A stretch of DNA of 64,000 nucleotides from Alistipes sp. (GCA_022511345.1 JAFLRR010000013.1:1-64000); one strand, 5' to 3'. Numbered from the stretch's first letter, positions 6,242-16,435 are shown. Made by a program: numbers and translations. Notes: generated from the sequence alone by a model not told the origin.

Positions 6242-7735
6242 ATGAAAAAATACTCATTCATCACCATATTGAGCCTGCTCAACAAAACACTCCTTGCGCT
6301 GGCGCTGGTCTGCTTCCTGTCCGCCTGCGACAGCAAGATCTACGATTATGAGGAGAATTGCGACCCGACGGAGCAGCCCGACGATCCGAATCCCGATAAT
6401 CCGGACAAACCGAAGCCCGACGACCCGAATCCCGGCCCCGTGCAGCCGAGCATCGTCAAGATATATGTACGCTCGAATCCCGGCAGCGGCGGCTTGAGCC
6501 AGGTGACCGAGGTGGACAACCCCGATAACAACGCCTATACCGAGGAGGGCATCTATGTCGGCATAGAGGTTAAGCCGAACGGCTCCTACACGCTCACGGC
6601 TGAGGAGACGAATCCCGACTATAGATTTGTGAGATGGCACGACGATACGAACAACGGCGATCTGACCGAGGGCAAGATGGTGATCGAGAATATCCCCGCC
6701 ACGGCTGAGACCCGATACACGGCTATATTCGCCAAGATTGCCGGACCGAACGATCCCGACGACCCTGTGAATCCTGAAGATCCCAAACCGGTCTATCTGG
6801 TCGAGTATGTATTCGAAAAGAACATGCAGTTCGTCGACGCCTTCAGCCAGCGCGTCAATTCGGTCGACCTCTACGTCTTCACGACCTCGGGCTCCTTTGT
6901 CAACCGCTACCACGCCGAGGGCATGGCGCTGAAGGAGAAGGACTACCGCATGGAGCTGACCGACCTGCCCGCAGGCAGCTACGAGCTGATAGCATGGTGC
7001 GGTCTGACCAACAACAGCGGTCATTTCACGGTGCCCGCCGACGGCCAGATTTCGCAGCGTCACCAGGTGGCGGCCACGATGGCCACCTTGACCGATGGCG
7101 GTACGCTCTACCAGGACCAGAACCTCAATGCTCTGTTCCACGGCCGACTGGAGACGGCGACCTACACGACCGAGCCGGTCGAGCAGGTCTACACGGTCTA
7201 CCTGACGAAGGATACCAACAACATCAACCTCTCGCTCCAGCACAAGGAGGGTCTCGAGTTCGAGAAAGACCGCTTCGTGGTGGCGATGGTCGACAATAAC
7301 CAGGAGATGCGCTTCGACAACAGCGTGCCGACCGAGAATCCGAATGTCGAGTACCGTCCCTACCGCACGGTAATCGGTACGGTTTCGACCAACAATGCCA
7401 AGTCGACTCTCTCGACGCGCGCGTCGGGCAGCACGACGGTGGGCAACTTCCTGCAGGTCGAGCTGTCGACGGCCCGCCTGATGACGAGCCACAATCCTGT
7501 CATCACGGTGACTGACAGCGAGACCGACAAGATGATCTTCTCGATTCCGCTGGTGAAGTGGGCGCTCCAGCTGCGCAGCGTCAACTACAAGACCATGGAG
7601 GAGCAGGAGTACCTCGACCGCGAGGACAACTTCAACCTGATGTTGTGGCTCGACAACGACGACAATGGATGGTTCGGCGCCCAGATCCTCATCAACGACT
7701 GGCATGTGATCGACGACGAGAGCGACCTCAAATAA
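6242..7735 (+). CDS. FimB/Mfa2-family pilus anchor with inserted bacterial repeat domain
   Basis: A 497-residue lipoprotein with lipobox FLSAC followed by DSKIYDYEENCDP, the usual start of FimB/Mfa2 anchors (a Cys pair and YDYE). The C-terminal half matches the family: VNSVDLYVFTTSGSFV, LPAGSYELIAWCGL, TNNINLSLQ, and an ending EYLDREDNFNLMLWLDND with a final QILINDWHVI strand. Between them sit a Pro/Asp/Lys linker (about residues 41-65) and a roughly 90-residue unit with PNPGSGGLS, YVGIEVKPNGSYTLT, FVRWHDDTNNG and TAIFAK. That unit resembles a divergent InlB B-repeat ('bacterial repeat') domain, which is not part of the standard anchor. It starts 15 bp after the pilin gene. Known role in this family: it ends the pilus and fixes it in the outer membrane. 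Confidence 0.85.
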   Translation: MKKYSFITILSLLNKTLLALALVCFLSACDSKIYDYEENCDPTEQPDDPNPDNPDKPKPDDPNPGPVQPSIVKIYVRSNPGSGGLSQVTEVDNPDNNAYTEEGIYVGIEVKPNGSYTLTAEETNPDYRFVRWHDDTNNGDLTEGKMVIENIPATAETRYTAIFAKIAGPNDPDDPVNPEDPKPVYLVEYVFEKNMQFVDAFSQRVNSVDLYVFTTSGSFVNRYHAEGMALKEKDYRMELTDLPAGSYELIAWCGLTNNSGHFTVPADGQISQRHQVAATMATLTDGGTLYQDQNLNALFHGRLETATYTTEPVEQVYTVYLTKDTNNINLSLQHKEGLEFEKDRFVVAMVDNNQEMRFDNSVPTENPNVEYRPYRTVIGTVSTNNAKSTLSTRASGSTTVGNFLQVELSTARLMTSHNPVITVTDSETDKMIFSIPLVKWALQLRSVNYKTMEEQEYLDREDNFNLMLWLDNDDNGWFGAQILINDWHVIDDESDLK

Positions 7736-7756
7736 TAAAATCAAACACAGCTAATT

Positions 7757-10543
7757 ATGAAGATGCTATCTAAATATATCTCGATGTTTGCCGGCGTATT
7801 CCTGCTTGCCGCAGGGATACTCACCGGCTGCGTCGAAGACAATCTGGAGACCTACGATCCGAACGGGGGTAGCGACGAGCTCGCTCCCGACGAGTACGGC
7901 TTCGGGTTCGCGATTTCGCTCGATAAGCTCTCCTCGACCCGCGCCTTCTCCGATTTGGTATCGAACCAAGCCACCGAGGCCGAGAGCTACGTCGACACGG
8001 AACACCTCTATGTGCTCTTTTTCAACATCGACGGCATCTATCTCTTCGGTATCGAGAATGCGACGGCCGTGCCCATCGGCTCCGACGGCTCGGGCAACGA
8101 CCGCCAGTGGTTCATCAAGATTCCGGTGAAGCAGATTCACCCGTCGCTGATCAGCTACATCGAGGAGCATCCCTTCAAGGTGGCCGTGCTGGCCAACTGG
8201 TTGATCGATACCAACGAAGGTTGGGAAGACTTTACGCTGGGCGACCCGGAGATGGACAAAGATGGCAATCTGCTCTACGACGAGGAGGGCAGGCTGAAAG
8301 GAACCCACATCTCGGTGCTGGCACATGCCATGCGCGACACCGCCTATCAGGACGACTCGCGCGAGGGTTATCTCCATCTGGTCGACTTCACGATCAACGA
8401 CAAACCCCACATGGCCCCCTATACCGAGTGGGTCAAGAACTTCCAGAGCAGCGAGACAGCTGCCGAGGCTACGCTGCGCGGAAAGTACGATGTCGACAGG
8501 CACCTGTACACCAATTCGAATATGACGAGCCGCGGCCCGATCGAGTATCACGATATGTGGCGTCTCTGGAATTTCGGCGGCGAGACGAATGCCGATGTTG
8601 CGGGCGTAAACTTCTACAACGCAACCAACTCGGCCATTCGCAACGCCTGGATTGCGAACAACCAGGCGGCGATGCCCGAGCCGGAGGAGGATACCGACGA
8701 ATACTGGGGTTCGGCCGACGACAAATACTGGCCGCTGCGCAACCATGAGCGCGACCTCTACGTCCACGGCGCTGCCGAGCGTGTCGTGAACGAATCCGAC
8801 CAGCCGGTGGCAGTGAAAATCGCGCCGTTCGAGGGCTTTTCCGAACAGGATAACGACGAGGGAAAGGGTTTCCCCGCCAACAACAAGATATCCTATGTAC
8901 ACTTCTACGCCAAGGCTGACGGCTACCTGCGCGTTCGCTACAAAATCACCGGCAACGTGAAGATGAAGGTGCACATAGGTCTGGAGAACTTCCCGGGCAA
9001 CGACGACACACAGCGCCGCAACAACCGGGAGAGCCGCAGCGAAGTCGACAACAAGGTCAATCGCACGCAAGAGGGCGAGATGGAGGTGTTTGAGGCCTTC
9101 GGCGATATTCCGAATGCCTGGAAGCATGTCTTCATCTACTGCCTCTACGACGACGAGAAGTCCGGCGAAGACGAAACTCCCGAAATTCCTGAAACGCCTG
9201 AGGATCCTGATCCTGCTGACCCCGGAGCTGGCGAAAGCGAAAGCGAAGGTGAAGACGAAGGTGAAGGTGAAGGTGAAGGCGAAGGCGAAGGCGGCGAGGA
9301 GGAGCCGGCTCCCATCATACTGCCGGGTATCGAAATCTACGAGATAGAGTACATAGAGTCGCGCCACCTCTACGACGTCGACCGCGAAGGCATTCTGCCG
9401 ACAAAGGAGAAGCCTATACCGATGTACGGTATCCAGGACTTCGACCCGATAGGCGAGTACTGGCAGCCGGGTCTGCTCTTCAACCTGTCGATGTTCAACA
9501 ACGCGGTCAAGGAGGGCTACAACTACCGCACCGTATCGCTGCTGCGTTCGCTGGCGCGTGTCGACGTGCTGGTGAGCAAGAGCGGATTCGCGCGTCAGCC
9601 GTCGCACGTATTCCTGCGTTCGATGAACCGCTCGGCACGCACCATGCCGGTCGACTTCTTCACGCCGACCGACATCATCTGGAACGGCTACAACAGCTCG
9701 AGCAAATCCGACGTGGCGCGTCTGCAGCACTACAAGGACGTCTACAACGGTGCCGAGGCCGAGATTCTGGAGAACTGCCGGGGCGTAGACGTCGAGGTCG
9801 ACCGCATCATGCAGTTCGGCCCGATCTACATCGGCCGCGATGCCTCCAACAGAGAGCCCAACGCCGGACTCTCCGATGCCGAGAAGATGATCGAGTACCG
9901 CCAGACGACGGCTTGGCCGTTCGGCATCTGGGAGCCGCAGTGGGGCTGGAACTGGAACCGTGCGGGCAAGGGCGAAGAGGCCAATGCTTCGGCCCGCCAG
10001 CTCCCGTACTTCGACACCTACAAGCCTGGCCAGACGCGCTCCTACCACAACCAGGTCGTGCCCGACTATCCGCACATTCTCCACACGCGCATCTCGCGTT
10101 CGGACTATGCGCGTTTCCACTACGTCGGCGATGAGGGCGGATACTACCGCTATGTGATCTATGTACCCGAGAAAAACATCACCGACGCCGACAATCCGGG
10201 CAACATTGCCGACCGCCCGAAGATTATCCACGTCGAGCTGCGCTTCAACGGCGGTCTCGAGGACAATCCGGAGGACAACCAGGTCGAGAACTTCGACGAC
10301 AACGGCGCCTACCGTCTCTATTTCACGCCGGGAGGTCATTCGCCGAAGTACCCGATCACCGACCGTCGCGACTGGGACAGCTACGAGTATGACTGGGATG
10401 CCGTGAGCGACCACTGGCCGATCATGCGCAACCACATCTACAAGTTCACGGTCGACGGCGGTGGTCCGAACTACACCGACCACAGTATCACGTTCCAGGT
10501 TGAGGCGCCGGAGAAGCGCTCGGCCTCGTGGGATTTTTATTGA
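7757..10543 (+). CDS. Large pilus-associated lipoprotein, probable accessory or tip pilin
   Basis: A 928-residue lipoprotein (lipobox ILTGC). The first part (about 40-250) contains SYVDTEHLYVLFFNIDG and FKVAVLANWL, strands like those in fimbrillin N-terminal domains. A middle region (about 370-470) resembles a jelly-roll ligand-binding fold (YVHFYAKADGYLRVRYKI, HVFIYCLYDDE). An acidic Gly-Glu linker follows (about residues 490-518, encoded by a 6-bp repeat at 9230-9297). The C-terminal part has LLRSLARVDVLV, seen in fimbrillin domains, and IMRNHIYKFTVDG before the last strand, the usual pilin-type ending. It sits fourth among the putative structural and assembly genes, so a minor or tip pilin is likely, but no named family is certain. 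Confidence 0.65.
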   Translation: MKMLSKYISMFAGVFLLAAGILTGCVEDNLETYDPNGGSDELAPDEYGFGFAISLDKLSSTRAFSDLVSNQATEAESYVDTEHLYVLFFNIDGIYLFGIENATAVPIGSDGSGNDRQWFIKIPVKQIHPSLISYIEEHPFKVAVLANWLIDTNEGWEDFTLGDPEMDKDGNLLYDEEGRLKGTHISVLAHAMRDTAYQDDSREGYLHLVDFTINDKPHMAPYTEWVKNFQSSETAAEATLRGKYDVDRHLYTNSNMTSRGPIEYHDMWRLWNFGGETNADVAGVNFYNATNSAIRNAWIANNQAAMPEPEEDTDEYWGSADDKYWPLRNHERDLYVHGAAERVVNESDQPVAVKIAPFEGFSEQDNDEGKGFPANNKISYVHFYAKADGYLRVRYKITGNVKMKVHIGLENFPGNDDTQRRNNRESRSEVDNKVNRTQEGEMEVFEAFGDIPNAWKHVFIYCLYDDEKSGEDETPEIPETPEDPDPADPGAGESESEGEDEGEGEGEGEGEGGEEEPAPIILPGIEIYEIEYIESRHLYDVDREGILPTKEKPIPMYGIQDFDPIGEYWQPGLLFNLSMFNNAVKEGYNYRTVSLLRSLARVDVLVSKSGFARQPSHVFLRSMNRSARTMPVDFFTPTDIIWNGYNSSSKSDVARLQHYKDVYNGAEAEILENCRGVDVEVDRIMQFGPIYIGRDASNREPNAGLSDAEKMIEYRQTTAWPFGIWEPQWGWNWNRAGKGEEANASARQLPYFDTYKPGQTRSYHNQVVPDYPHILHTRISRSDYARFHYVGDEGGYYRYVIYVPEKNITDADNPGNIADRPKIIHVELRFNGGLEDNPEDNQVENFDDNGAYRLYFTPGGHSPKYPITDRRDWDSYEYDWDAVSDHWPIMRNHIYKFTVDGGGPNYTDHSITFQVEAPEKRSASWDFY
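9230..9297 (+). repeat. In-frame 6-bp repeat encoding a Gly-Glu linker
   Basis: Imperfect copies of GGTGAA, GGCGAA and AGCGAA encode an acidic (Gly/Ser-Glu) run between two domains of the accessory pilin. The unit is a multiple of three, so copy-number change would alter linker length without breaking the frame. Confidence 0.8.
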
Positions 10544-10552
10544 TTTTGAGCT

Positions 10553-13500
10553 ATGAAATTGCATACTAACACCATACAGAATGCCGGCATGCGGGGACTC
10601 GGACGACTCCTGTTTGCCGGGGCGGCGGGCCTGATACTGCTTTTGAGCGGGTGCACCCGCGACGATTTGGCCGAAGGCTACGGTAACGGCAACGGCGAGT
10701 GGCGCCATGCGAAGCTCTCGCTCGATCTGGGCGTTCCGGCGCCTGCCGTGGTGACGCGTGCGGGGCTTGACACCGATCAGAAGACGAAAATCGAATCGTT
10801 ATGGATCGGCGTCTTCGACACGCAGACGGGCGAGCAGGTAGGCCGCCTGGCGGGCCACATCCGCAAGGCGAGCGACGGAAGTCGCTACACGTTCGATAGC
10901 GGCTCGAGCAACTACACGACAATCAACGGGTTGGATATCTACTTCTACGATTCGAACCCCGAGGTCTATATCGTCGCTGTGGCCAACTATACCGACGTGA
11001 AGGCCAAATACGTCGGCGAGACCTACGATGGCGATCTGCCGACGTTGGCCGAGTTGCTGGGAATCGACCCGTCGACCGACCAGCCCGACGTGCGCGAGGC
11101 CTCCTTCACGCGCAAGATAACCTGGGATGAGTTCCGTTCGATCGCCGTCGACACCGAATCGGTTACGGCGACGCGCGACAACGACCAGGACAAGACGAGC
11201 GACTATCCCTTCCTGATGGGCTTTTTCACCACCTCTTATAAGGGTAGCCACACGACGGTCAATCCCGACGGCTCGATGCCCGAGGAGGCTCACGTTCCGC
11301 TGGCGCAGAACGGTGCCTCGTTTGCGGCCAACATCGACCTGAAGGGCGCTGTCCACCTCTACCGGCTGGTTTCGGAGTTCCAGGTGCAGGTCGAGGCAGC
11401 GGAGCCTACCGACGGATACCAGGTGACGGTGAAGGATGTGAAGTACCGTGTGGTCAACACGCCGCTCGAGGTCTACTTGGCCGAGCGTCCGACCTATGTG
11501 AAGGGCGCGACGGCCGGCAAGGGCACCTATCGCACCAATACGCCGAACAGCGCCGACGTGGCGGTAATCGACGGTACGTCCGACGGTTACGGCACCTTCC
11601 CGCAGAACGGTGAGTTCGTGGATGCCGAGGGATCGCCCGAGGAGGGTTACTCGTTCTCCTTCCAGCAGTACGAGAACAAGCACTGGGCTGTATCCTACGA
11701 CTACGAGCACCAGGTATTCCGGACGCCGATGTGGCCCTGGTCGCCCGAAGAGATGGAAAAAGAGATGGAGATGATCGGTCCCGCCTCGAGAATCCTTCAG
11801 GTCTACGGATATCCCGATGCGCCCGGTTTTGAAACGTTTACATGGGAGCAATACCTCTCATATCTGGCCGGAGCGAGCTTCTCCGTAGTTCGTCAGAGCT
11901 ACTGGACAATCGGCCCGCGCGAGCCCTGGTACTACATGAACCTTATCGCCGAACGCAATGCCCATTCTATCCGCGAGGCGAAGTGGCACGATGAGGAGAG
12001 CGAGGAGACGCTGTTCAAATCGCTGGTACCCGATCCCGAAAAACCGTTCAACAACAACGCCTCGTACATCGAAATCGAGGCCGATGTGACGGTCGAGGGC
12101 ATCGGTCATAACAAATCGCAGCCTGCGCAGCATGCGGTGGTCCGCTACCTCATACACGAGGGCTACACCACCAAATCCGACGGTACCGCAGCCGAGCGCG
12201 ATCCGCTGAAGATAACGAGCCTGACGCCGATATCCGACCGCATGCTCGATTTCCAGTGCACGCGCAACACGCTCTACAACTACACCATCAGGATTAACGG
12301 CTTTGACGACCTGACGATGCAGGCCGAGGGCAACAGCTCCCACAACGACGGCCTGAAGGGTACGGTTCAGAAGACCGTCCTCTACGAAGCCAGCCCGTGG
12401 GGCGCTGTCAGGGAGCCGGACGGTTTCATCGACATGGAGCAGGTGCTGAAGCTGAAGTTCGAGAACCGCAGCAAGCTCAAGTGGCGCTTCTACGAGCGTA
12501 AGCCCGACGGCAACGGCGGCACCGTGGAGACGAACTACGGCACCTGGAAACCGGAGGATACCGAGAATTTTGACTACGACTGGCCCGATGGGAACGGCAG
12601 CACGGTGTTGCCGCGGGAGAGCTGCAATTTCTACAATGATATGCAGATATCGGTTTGGCGCTACATCGACAACAAAACTTCGAGCGACCCCAACGATGCG
12701 GGCTATTACCTCTATCAGCAGTTGGCCGGCCCGATGACGATTGACGAATTCATCGACTGCGAGCCTCAGGACAGCTGGTACAATCCCGATTGGAGCCCGC
12801 GGTACGCCAAGCTCTATTTCGCTATCCGCCTGCCGGCCTATGAGGTCGACGAGCCGGGCAACCGCGACTATGAGCATTACGACGACTACCGCCGCGGCTT
12901 CTATCTCTACCTCGACACCGAGGACGACGGCGACGGCTGCCAGCTGCAGTGCGTCTACGGCATCGAGCAGAATGTCTACGACGACCGTCCATATTACGAT
13001 CCGCACGACGAACGAAACAATTGGGTGTTTATCTACAACCACAACTGGACGAACCGGAGCTACGACAACTACAACCACTCGTTCCCCTACAACTACAGCT
13101 CTGCGGAGCTGAAGAGCGGCGACTACGGCGACTCCTTCTGGAGCACGGTGATGCCGGGCAAGGGCGTGGTCAGCGACGACCGCATCGAGATGGTCGAGCA
13201 GCATATCAATGCAAACGGCCGCTATTATTTTATCCACAACTATGCGGTCGAGGTGGAGGGCTACGATCCGGTTTACTTCACGGTAAGCGAGGATGCGTAC
13301 GAGGACCTCAACGAAAACGGCTCGTTCAGTTCGTACCGCGTCTACCCCGGATATCCCACCTATCTGTACAACGACAACAATACAGATGCGTTCACATTCC
13401 CCTATCGCAAACGCTACAATTTCTACTACGATTTCTCTTATGAGGATGATTACAGATGGGTTTATGACTACGTCGTTTCCTACCCGATTATGGAGCTGAT

Positions 13501-16390
13501 TCAGAAGCTGGGGCTCAGTGCGGGTGAATACCGGGCGCGTATCTATCCGGTACCGCAGAAGGATTATGCGAACTACAAGCCTTTCAAACCCGACGAGAGC
13601 TGGTGGCGTCCGCTTATCATCAAGGAGCCTGAGTGGAATTTCTCGCAGGATATGAATATCAAAGAGACGATTCAGCTCTACACGGTGCGCAATCCGTCCT
13701 ACCTGCGCGACTATATCTCCTACGGCGGTCTGACCATCGTCGGCGGCTCCTCCGGCTCGGGAGATTTCGAGCGGGGTGTGCAGCTCAACTCCGGCGGCTA
13801 TGTCAACCTGGTGGGAATGGGATACTTCAACCGCAACTACCGAAACCGTACGTCCGGATACTATGAATCGGACAGGTACGACTTCCGAGCGATTACGCTG
13901 ATGGTCAACCGCCACGGTACCCTCGAGGTGACGGCCAGCGGCAACGGCGAACTCGTCTTTGCGGCCCGCAACCTCGATATCACCTACGACGGCAGCTGGG
14001 TTAATTCGGTGTCGCAGGAGATTTCGGGCAGGCAGACCGTTCGGTTCAACACGCGCGACGTGATTGACTATTTCGAGGATAACCACTTCCCCAGGGCAGC
14101 GGTATTCAGCGAAGGTGAGTTTACGCCGGTCGAGCTGGGAATCTATGGTTCCAACGCGGGCTTTAACATCTACGACATCAAGTGGGTAGAGTCCGACGAC
14201 CAGATGCAGCAGTACAACGGCGAAATCAGCTACTCGAACTTCGCAGGACCGCGCGAACCCTATGGCCGTTACGATTTGTACAACTTCATCTACTATCGTG
14301 ACAACTATTACATCGTGCCCGGATTCGAGACCAAGTTCGCGTTCGAAATGTCGAAGGTGCTTCGCCCCGAAGGCTATGACCCGACGGGAGCTCAACCCCA
14401 TTTCGACCAGTTCAAGATAAGCCTCTACCGCACGGACGATCACGAGCGCCCGATCTATACGTCGGAGCCCATAGCGTGCGAACTGCGCAGCTTCCAGCCC
14501 TTCCCGCTGACCTCGACGGGCAAGGAATACGGCCGTGGATATTACAACTGTCCGCTCTATATCCCCTCGGGCCGACTGCCTGCTGATGTGGATGTTGTGG
14601 ATATAGCCATTACGCCTATCAGCGACGAATACCTCGAGGCTCCGGTCTTCCTCCGTTCGTATAACAAAAGGCTCTCTATCCGGGTGGTCGACGAACCGCG
14701 GTGGTGGGGAACGTTCCAGTACATGGACGGTTATTGGCACGCGCGCTTCGCATCACAACCCACCAATCCGTTCTATATACCGGATATGGCGCAATATTAC
14801 GATCCCGATTACGGCGACATGGTTGAAACGAGTTTCGCCGAGTACAAGTTCGTTGTAACCGACCCGAACGAGGCCTGGGAGCACCAGGGTCTGACCTTCC
14901 ACGGCGGTGAGCTCGGCGGGCCGAATTCGGGTGGCCTGCCCGGTATTGTCATCGGTTCGGATTCGTTCACTTTCCAAGGAAGCGGTTATCCGGCACAAAA
15001 CAATTCGCCTGCATCGGGTCGCTACTTCTCCTTTACTGTAGACCATCCCGGTTCGATTGTCATTTCGGCACAGGCAACCGGCGATGCCGGTCGATACTTC
15101 AGGTTGTACTCAGGAGACGGCCAGCAGCAGCTTGCTGAAACGGAGCAGTTGTCCAGGTCTCCGCGTATGAACTATACGTTGAATGTTACGCCCGAAATGC
15201 TGTCCGGCGGCCTGACGGAGTTTATTCTCTGCCCGGTAGGCGGTATCAACGTCTATTCGATAACGTGGGAGCAGATTGACTACCAGACCAGGCTCGAATG
15301 GTCCGACAAGGTCGATGCGTTCGTCGACACCCGCCACGCTTACAACGAGCGCTACAAGGATGAGTCGTCGAGCTCTGCATACCAGGCCCACCTGGCGATG
15401 AGACACTTCGGGATAGACTATGCCTTCACCGAGTACAACTCGACGGTAGGCACATCCGTTGAGACGTTCGCCTCGAGCTACAGGATAGAGTTCAAGTGCG
15501 ACAATCCCAACAAGCCCGATTTGATTGCGCCGTGGGATTTCGTCGTAGCTGATTATCCGTACCAGTCGTGGAAGAATGACGACGACACGCGGAGCATCGC
15601 GTTCAAATTTATACCCGGCAATACGGAAGGCAATATGTACCACGTCCTGGTAACTCCGACGTACGACTCCTACACGATGGCCTCGGCGCAGGAGTTGAAG
15701 CCGATACTCTATGTCGACTGGAACGATCGCTACTTCTACGACGATGCGACCGACGACTGCTACAACTTCTACTACTGGGGCGCCCGCGACTTCAACCCGT
15801 CGGGAGCGCGAAATGTCCAGCTGTCCGCCAACCAGGCTGTAGAATTTGCCGGAATGACACTCAACGGCAGCGGCGCCACGATGTCGATGAACGATGGCTA
15901 CATTACCATCAACGGTGCCGGCTATCCCGCCAATACAAGCGCAGCCGTGGGCGTAGGCCGCAACCTCTCCTTCTCGGTAGATATTCCGGGCGAATTCTGG
16001 GTCGTAGCACGACCCGGAAGCACCTCGCAGCTGCCCGAGAACTATGGATGGGGGCTTTATCCGGTACCTACTTTCGAGAACCAGAAGCCCAATCCGTTCG
16101 CTACCGACCACTGTAAATGGGCAGCCGAAACGTCGCTGGCCAATATGCGGATGCCTATGGTGCTGAAACTTGATGAGGAGAATATGTACAAGAATGTCGA
16201 CAGCTCAGGCAATCCTCACTATTCGTTCAATGGTTTCCTCTGTCCCGACAACAGCACGACGCTGTTCGGTATATTCTTCGTTCCGAAGGATTCTCCGCTC
16301 TACGACTACTGGTCGACACACGGAGAGGAGGACACTATGCTCCAGACGATGCTGTCGATGGATGCACAAGTGAAAGAGAGAAATAATTAG
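10553..16390 (+). CDS. Giant pilus-associated lipoprotein (1945 residues), possible tip adhesin
   Basis: This is the longest gene in the window. The signal peptide ends in LLLSGC, a lipobox. The first 600 residues look like a fimbrillin-type protein: ESLWIGVFDTQTGEQVG, VYIVAVANYTDV, a RLVSEFQVQVE strand, and RNTLYNYTIRINGFDDL. This resembles DUF4906-type proteins near Mfa loci, but I am not certain of that. After about residue 1050, three related beta-rich units appear (about 1058-1213, 1445-1572 and 1766-1825). Each starts with a G-[LM]-T-[IFL] motif, has a G-Y core such as GSGYPAQN or GAGYPAN, and a FSFTVD/LSFSVD strand; the first two end NVYSITWE or NIYDIKWV. Such repeats suggest ligand binding at the far end of the fibre. 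The gene starts 9 bp after its neighbour and ends the operon. Confidence 0.6.
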   Translation: MKLHTNTIQNAGMRGLGRLLFAGAAGLILLLSGCTRDDLAEGYGNGNGEWRHAKLSLDLGVPAPAVVTRAGLDTDQKTKIESLWIGVFDTQTGEQVGRLAGHIRKASDGSRYTFDSGSSNYTTINGLDIYFYDSNPEVYIVAVANYTDVKAKYVGETYDGDLPTLAELLGIDPSTDQPDVREASFTRKITWDEFRSIAVDTESVTATRDNDQDKTSDYPFLMGFFTTSYKGSHTTVNPDGSMPEEAHVPLAQNGASFAANIDLKGAVHLYRLVSEFQVQVEAAEPTDGYQVTVKDVKYRVVNTPLEVYLAERPTYVKGATAGKGTYRTNTPNSADVAVIDGTSDGYGTFPQNGEFVDAEGSPEEGYSFSFQQYENKHWAVSYDYEHQVFRTPMWPWSPEEMEKEMEMIGPASRILQVYGYPDAPGFETFTWEQYLSYLAGASFSVVRQSYWTIGPREPWYYMNLIAERNAHSIREAKWHDEESEETLFKSLVPDPEKPFNNNASYIEIEADVTVEGIGHNKSQPAQHAVVRYLIHEGYTTKSDGTAAERDPLKITSLTPISDRMLDFQCTRNTLYNYTIRINGFDDLTMQAEGNSSHNDGLKGTVQKTVLYEASPWGAVREPDGFIDMEQVLKLKFENRSKLKWRFYERKPDGNGGTVETNYGTWKPEDTENFDYDWPDGNGSTVLPRESCNFYNDMQISVWRYIDNKTSSDPNDAGYYLYQQLAGPMTIDEFIDCEPQDSWYNPDWSPRYAKLYFAIRLPAYEVDEPGNRDYEHYDDYRRGFYLYLDTEDDGDGCQLQCVYGIEQNVYDDRPYYDPHDERNNWVFIYNHNWTNRSYDNYNHSFPYNYSSAELKSGDYGDSFWSTVMPGKGVVSDDRIEMVEQHINANGRYYFIHNYAVEVEGYDPVYFTVSEDAYEDLNENGSFSSYRVYPGYPTYLYNDNNTDAFTFPYRKRYNFYYDFSYEDDYRWVYDYVVSYPIMELIQKLGLSAGEYRARIYPVPQKDYANYKPFKPDESWWRPLIIKEPEWNFSQDMNIKETIQLYTVRNPSYLRDYISYGGLTIVGGSSGSGDFERGVQLNSGGYVNLVGMGYFNRNYRNRTSGYYESDRYDFRAITLMVNRHGTLEVTASGNGELVFAARNLDITYDGSWVNSVSQEISGRQTVRFNTRDVIDYFEDNHFPRAAVFSEGEFTPVELGIYGSNAGFNIYDIKWVESDDQMQQYNGEISYSNFAGPREPYGRYDLYNFIYYRDNYYIVPGFETKFAFEMSKVLRPEGYDPTGAQPHFDQFKISLYRTDDHERPIYTSEPIACELRSFQPFPLTSTGKEYGRGYYNCPLYIPSGRLPADVDVVDIAITPISDEYLEAPVFLRSYNKRLSIRVVDEPRWWGTFQYMDGYWHARFASQPTNPFYIPDMAQYYDPDYGDMVETSFAEYKFVVTDPNEAWEHQGLTFHGGELGGPNSGGLPGIVIGSDSFTFQGSGYPAQNNSPASGRYFSFTVDHPGSIVISAQATGDAGRYFRLYSGDGQQQLAETEQLSRSPRMNYTLNVTPEMLSGGLTEFILCPVGGINVYSITWEQIDYQTRLEWSDKVDAFVDTRHAYNERYKDESSSSAYQAHLAMRHFGIDYAFTEYNSTVGTSVETFASSYRIEFKCDNPNKPDLIAPWDFVVADYPYQSWKNDDDTRSIAFKFIPGNTEGNMYHVLVTPTYDSYTMASAQELKPILYVDWNDRYFYDDATDDCYNFYYWGARDFNPSGARNVQLSANQAVEFAGMTLNGSGATMSMNDGYITINGAGYPANTSAAVGVGRNLSFSVDIPGEFWVVARPGSTSQLPENYGWGLYPVPTFENQKPNPFATDHCKWAAETSLANMRMPMVLKLDEENMYKNVDSSGNPHYSFNGFLCPDNSTTLFGIFFVPKDSPLYDYWSTHGEEDTMLQTMLSMDAQVKERNN

Positions 16391-16405
16391 ACTGCCGATT
16401 GACGC

Positions 16406-16435
16406 AAAAGGGCGGGGAGCAATCCCCGCCCTTTT
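16406..16435. terminator. Bidirectional terminator between pilus operon and GH3 gene
   Basis: A perfect stem AAAAGGGCGGGGA/TCCCCGCCCTTTT (16406-16418 with 16423-16435) closes on a GCAA tetraloop. A and T tails on the two sides let it serve both converging transcripts. Confidence 0.9.

Noticed and set aside
7766..10708. A 980-codon open frame on the minus strand, and similar long antisense frames elsewhere.
   Set aside because: They mirror real genes in GC-rich sequence, have biased Val/Arg/His content and no family motifs.
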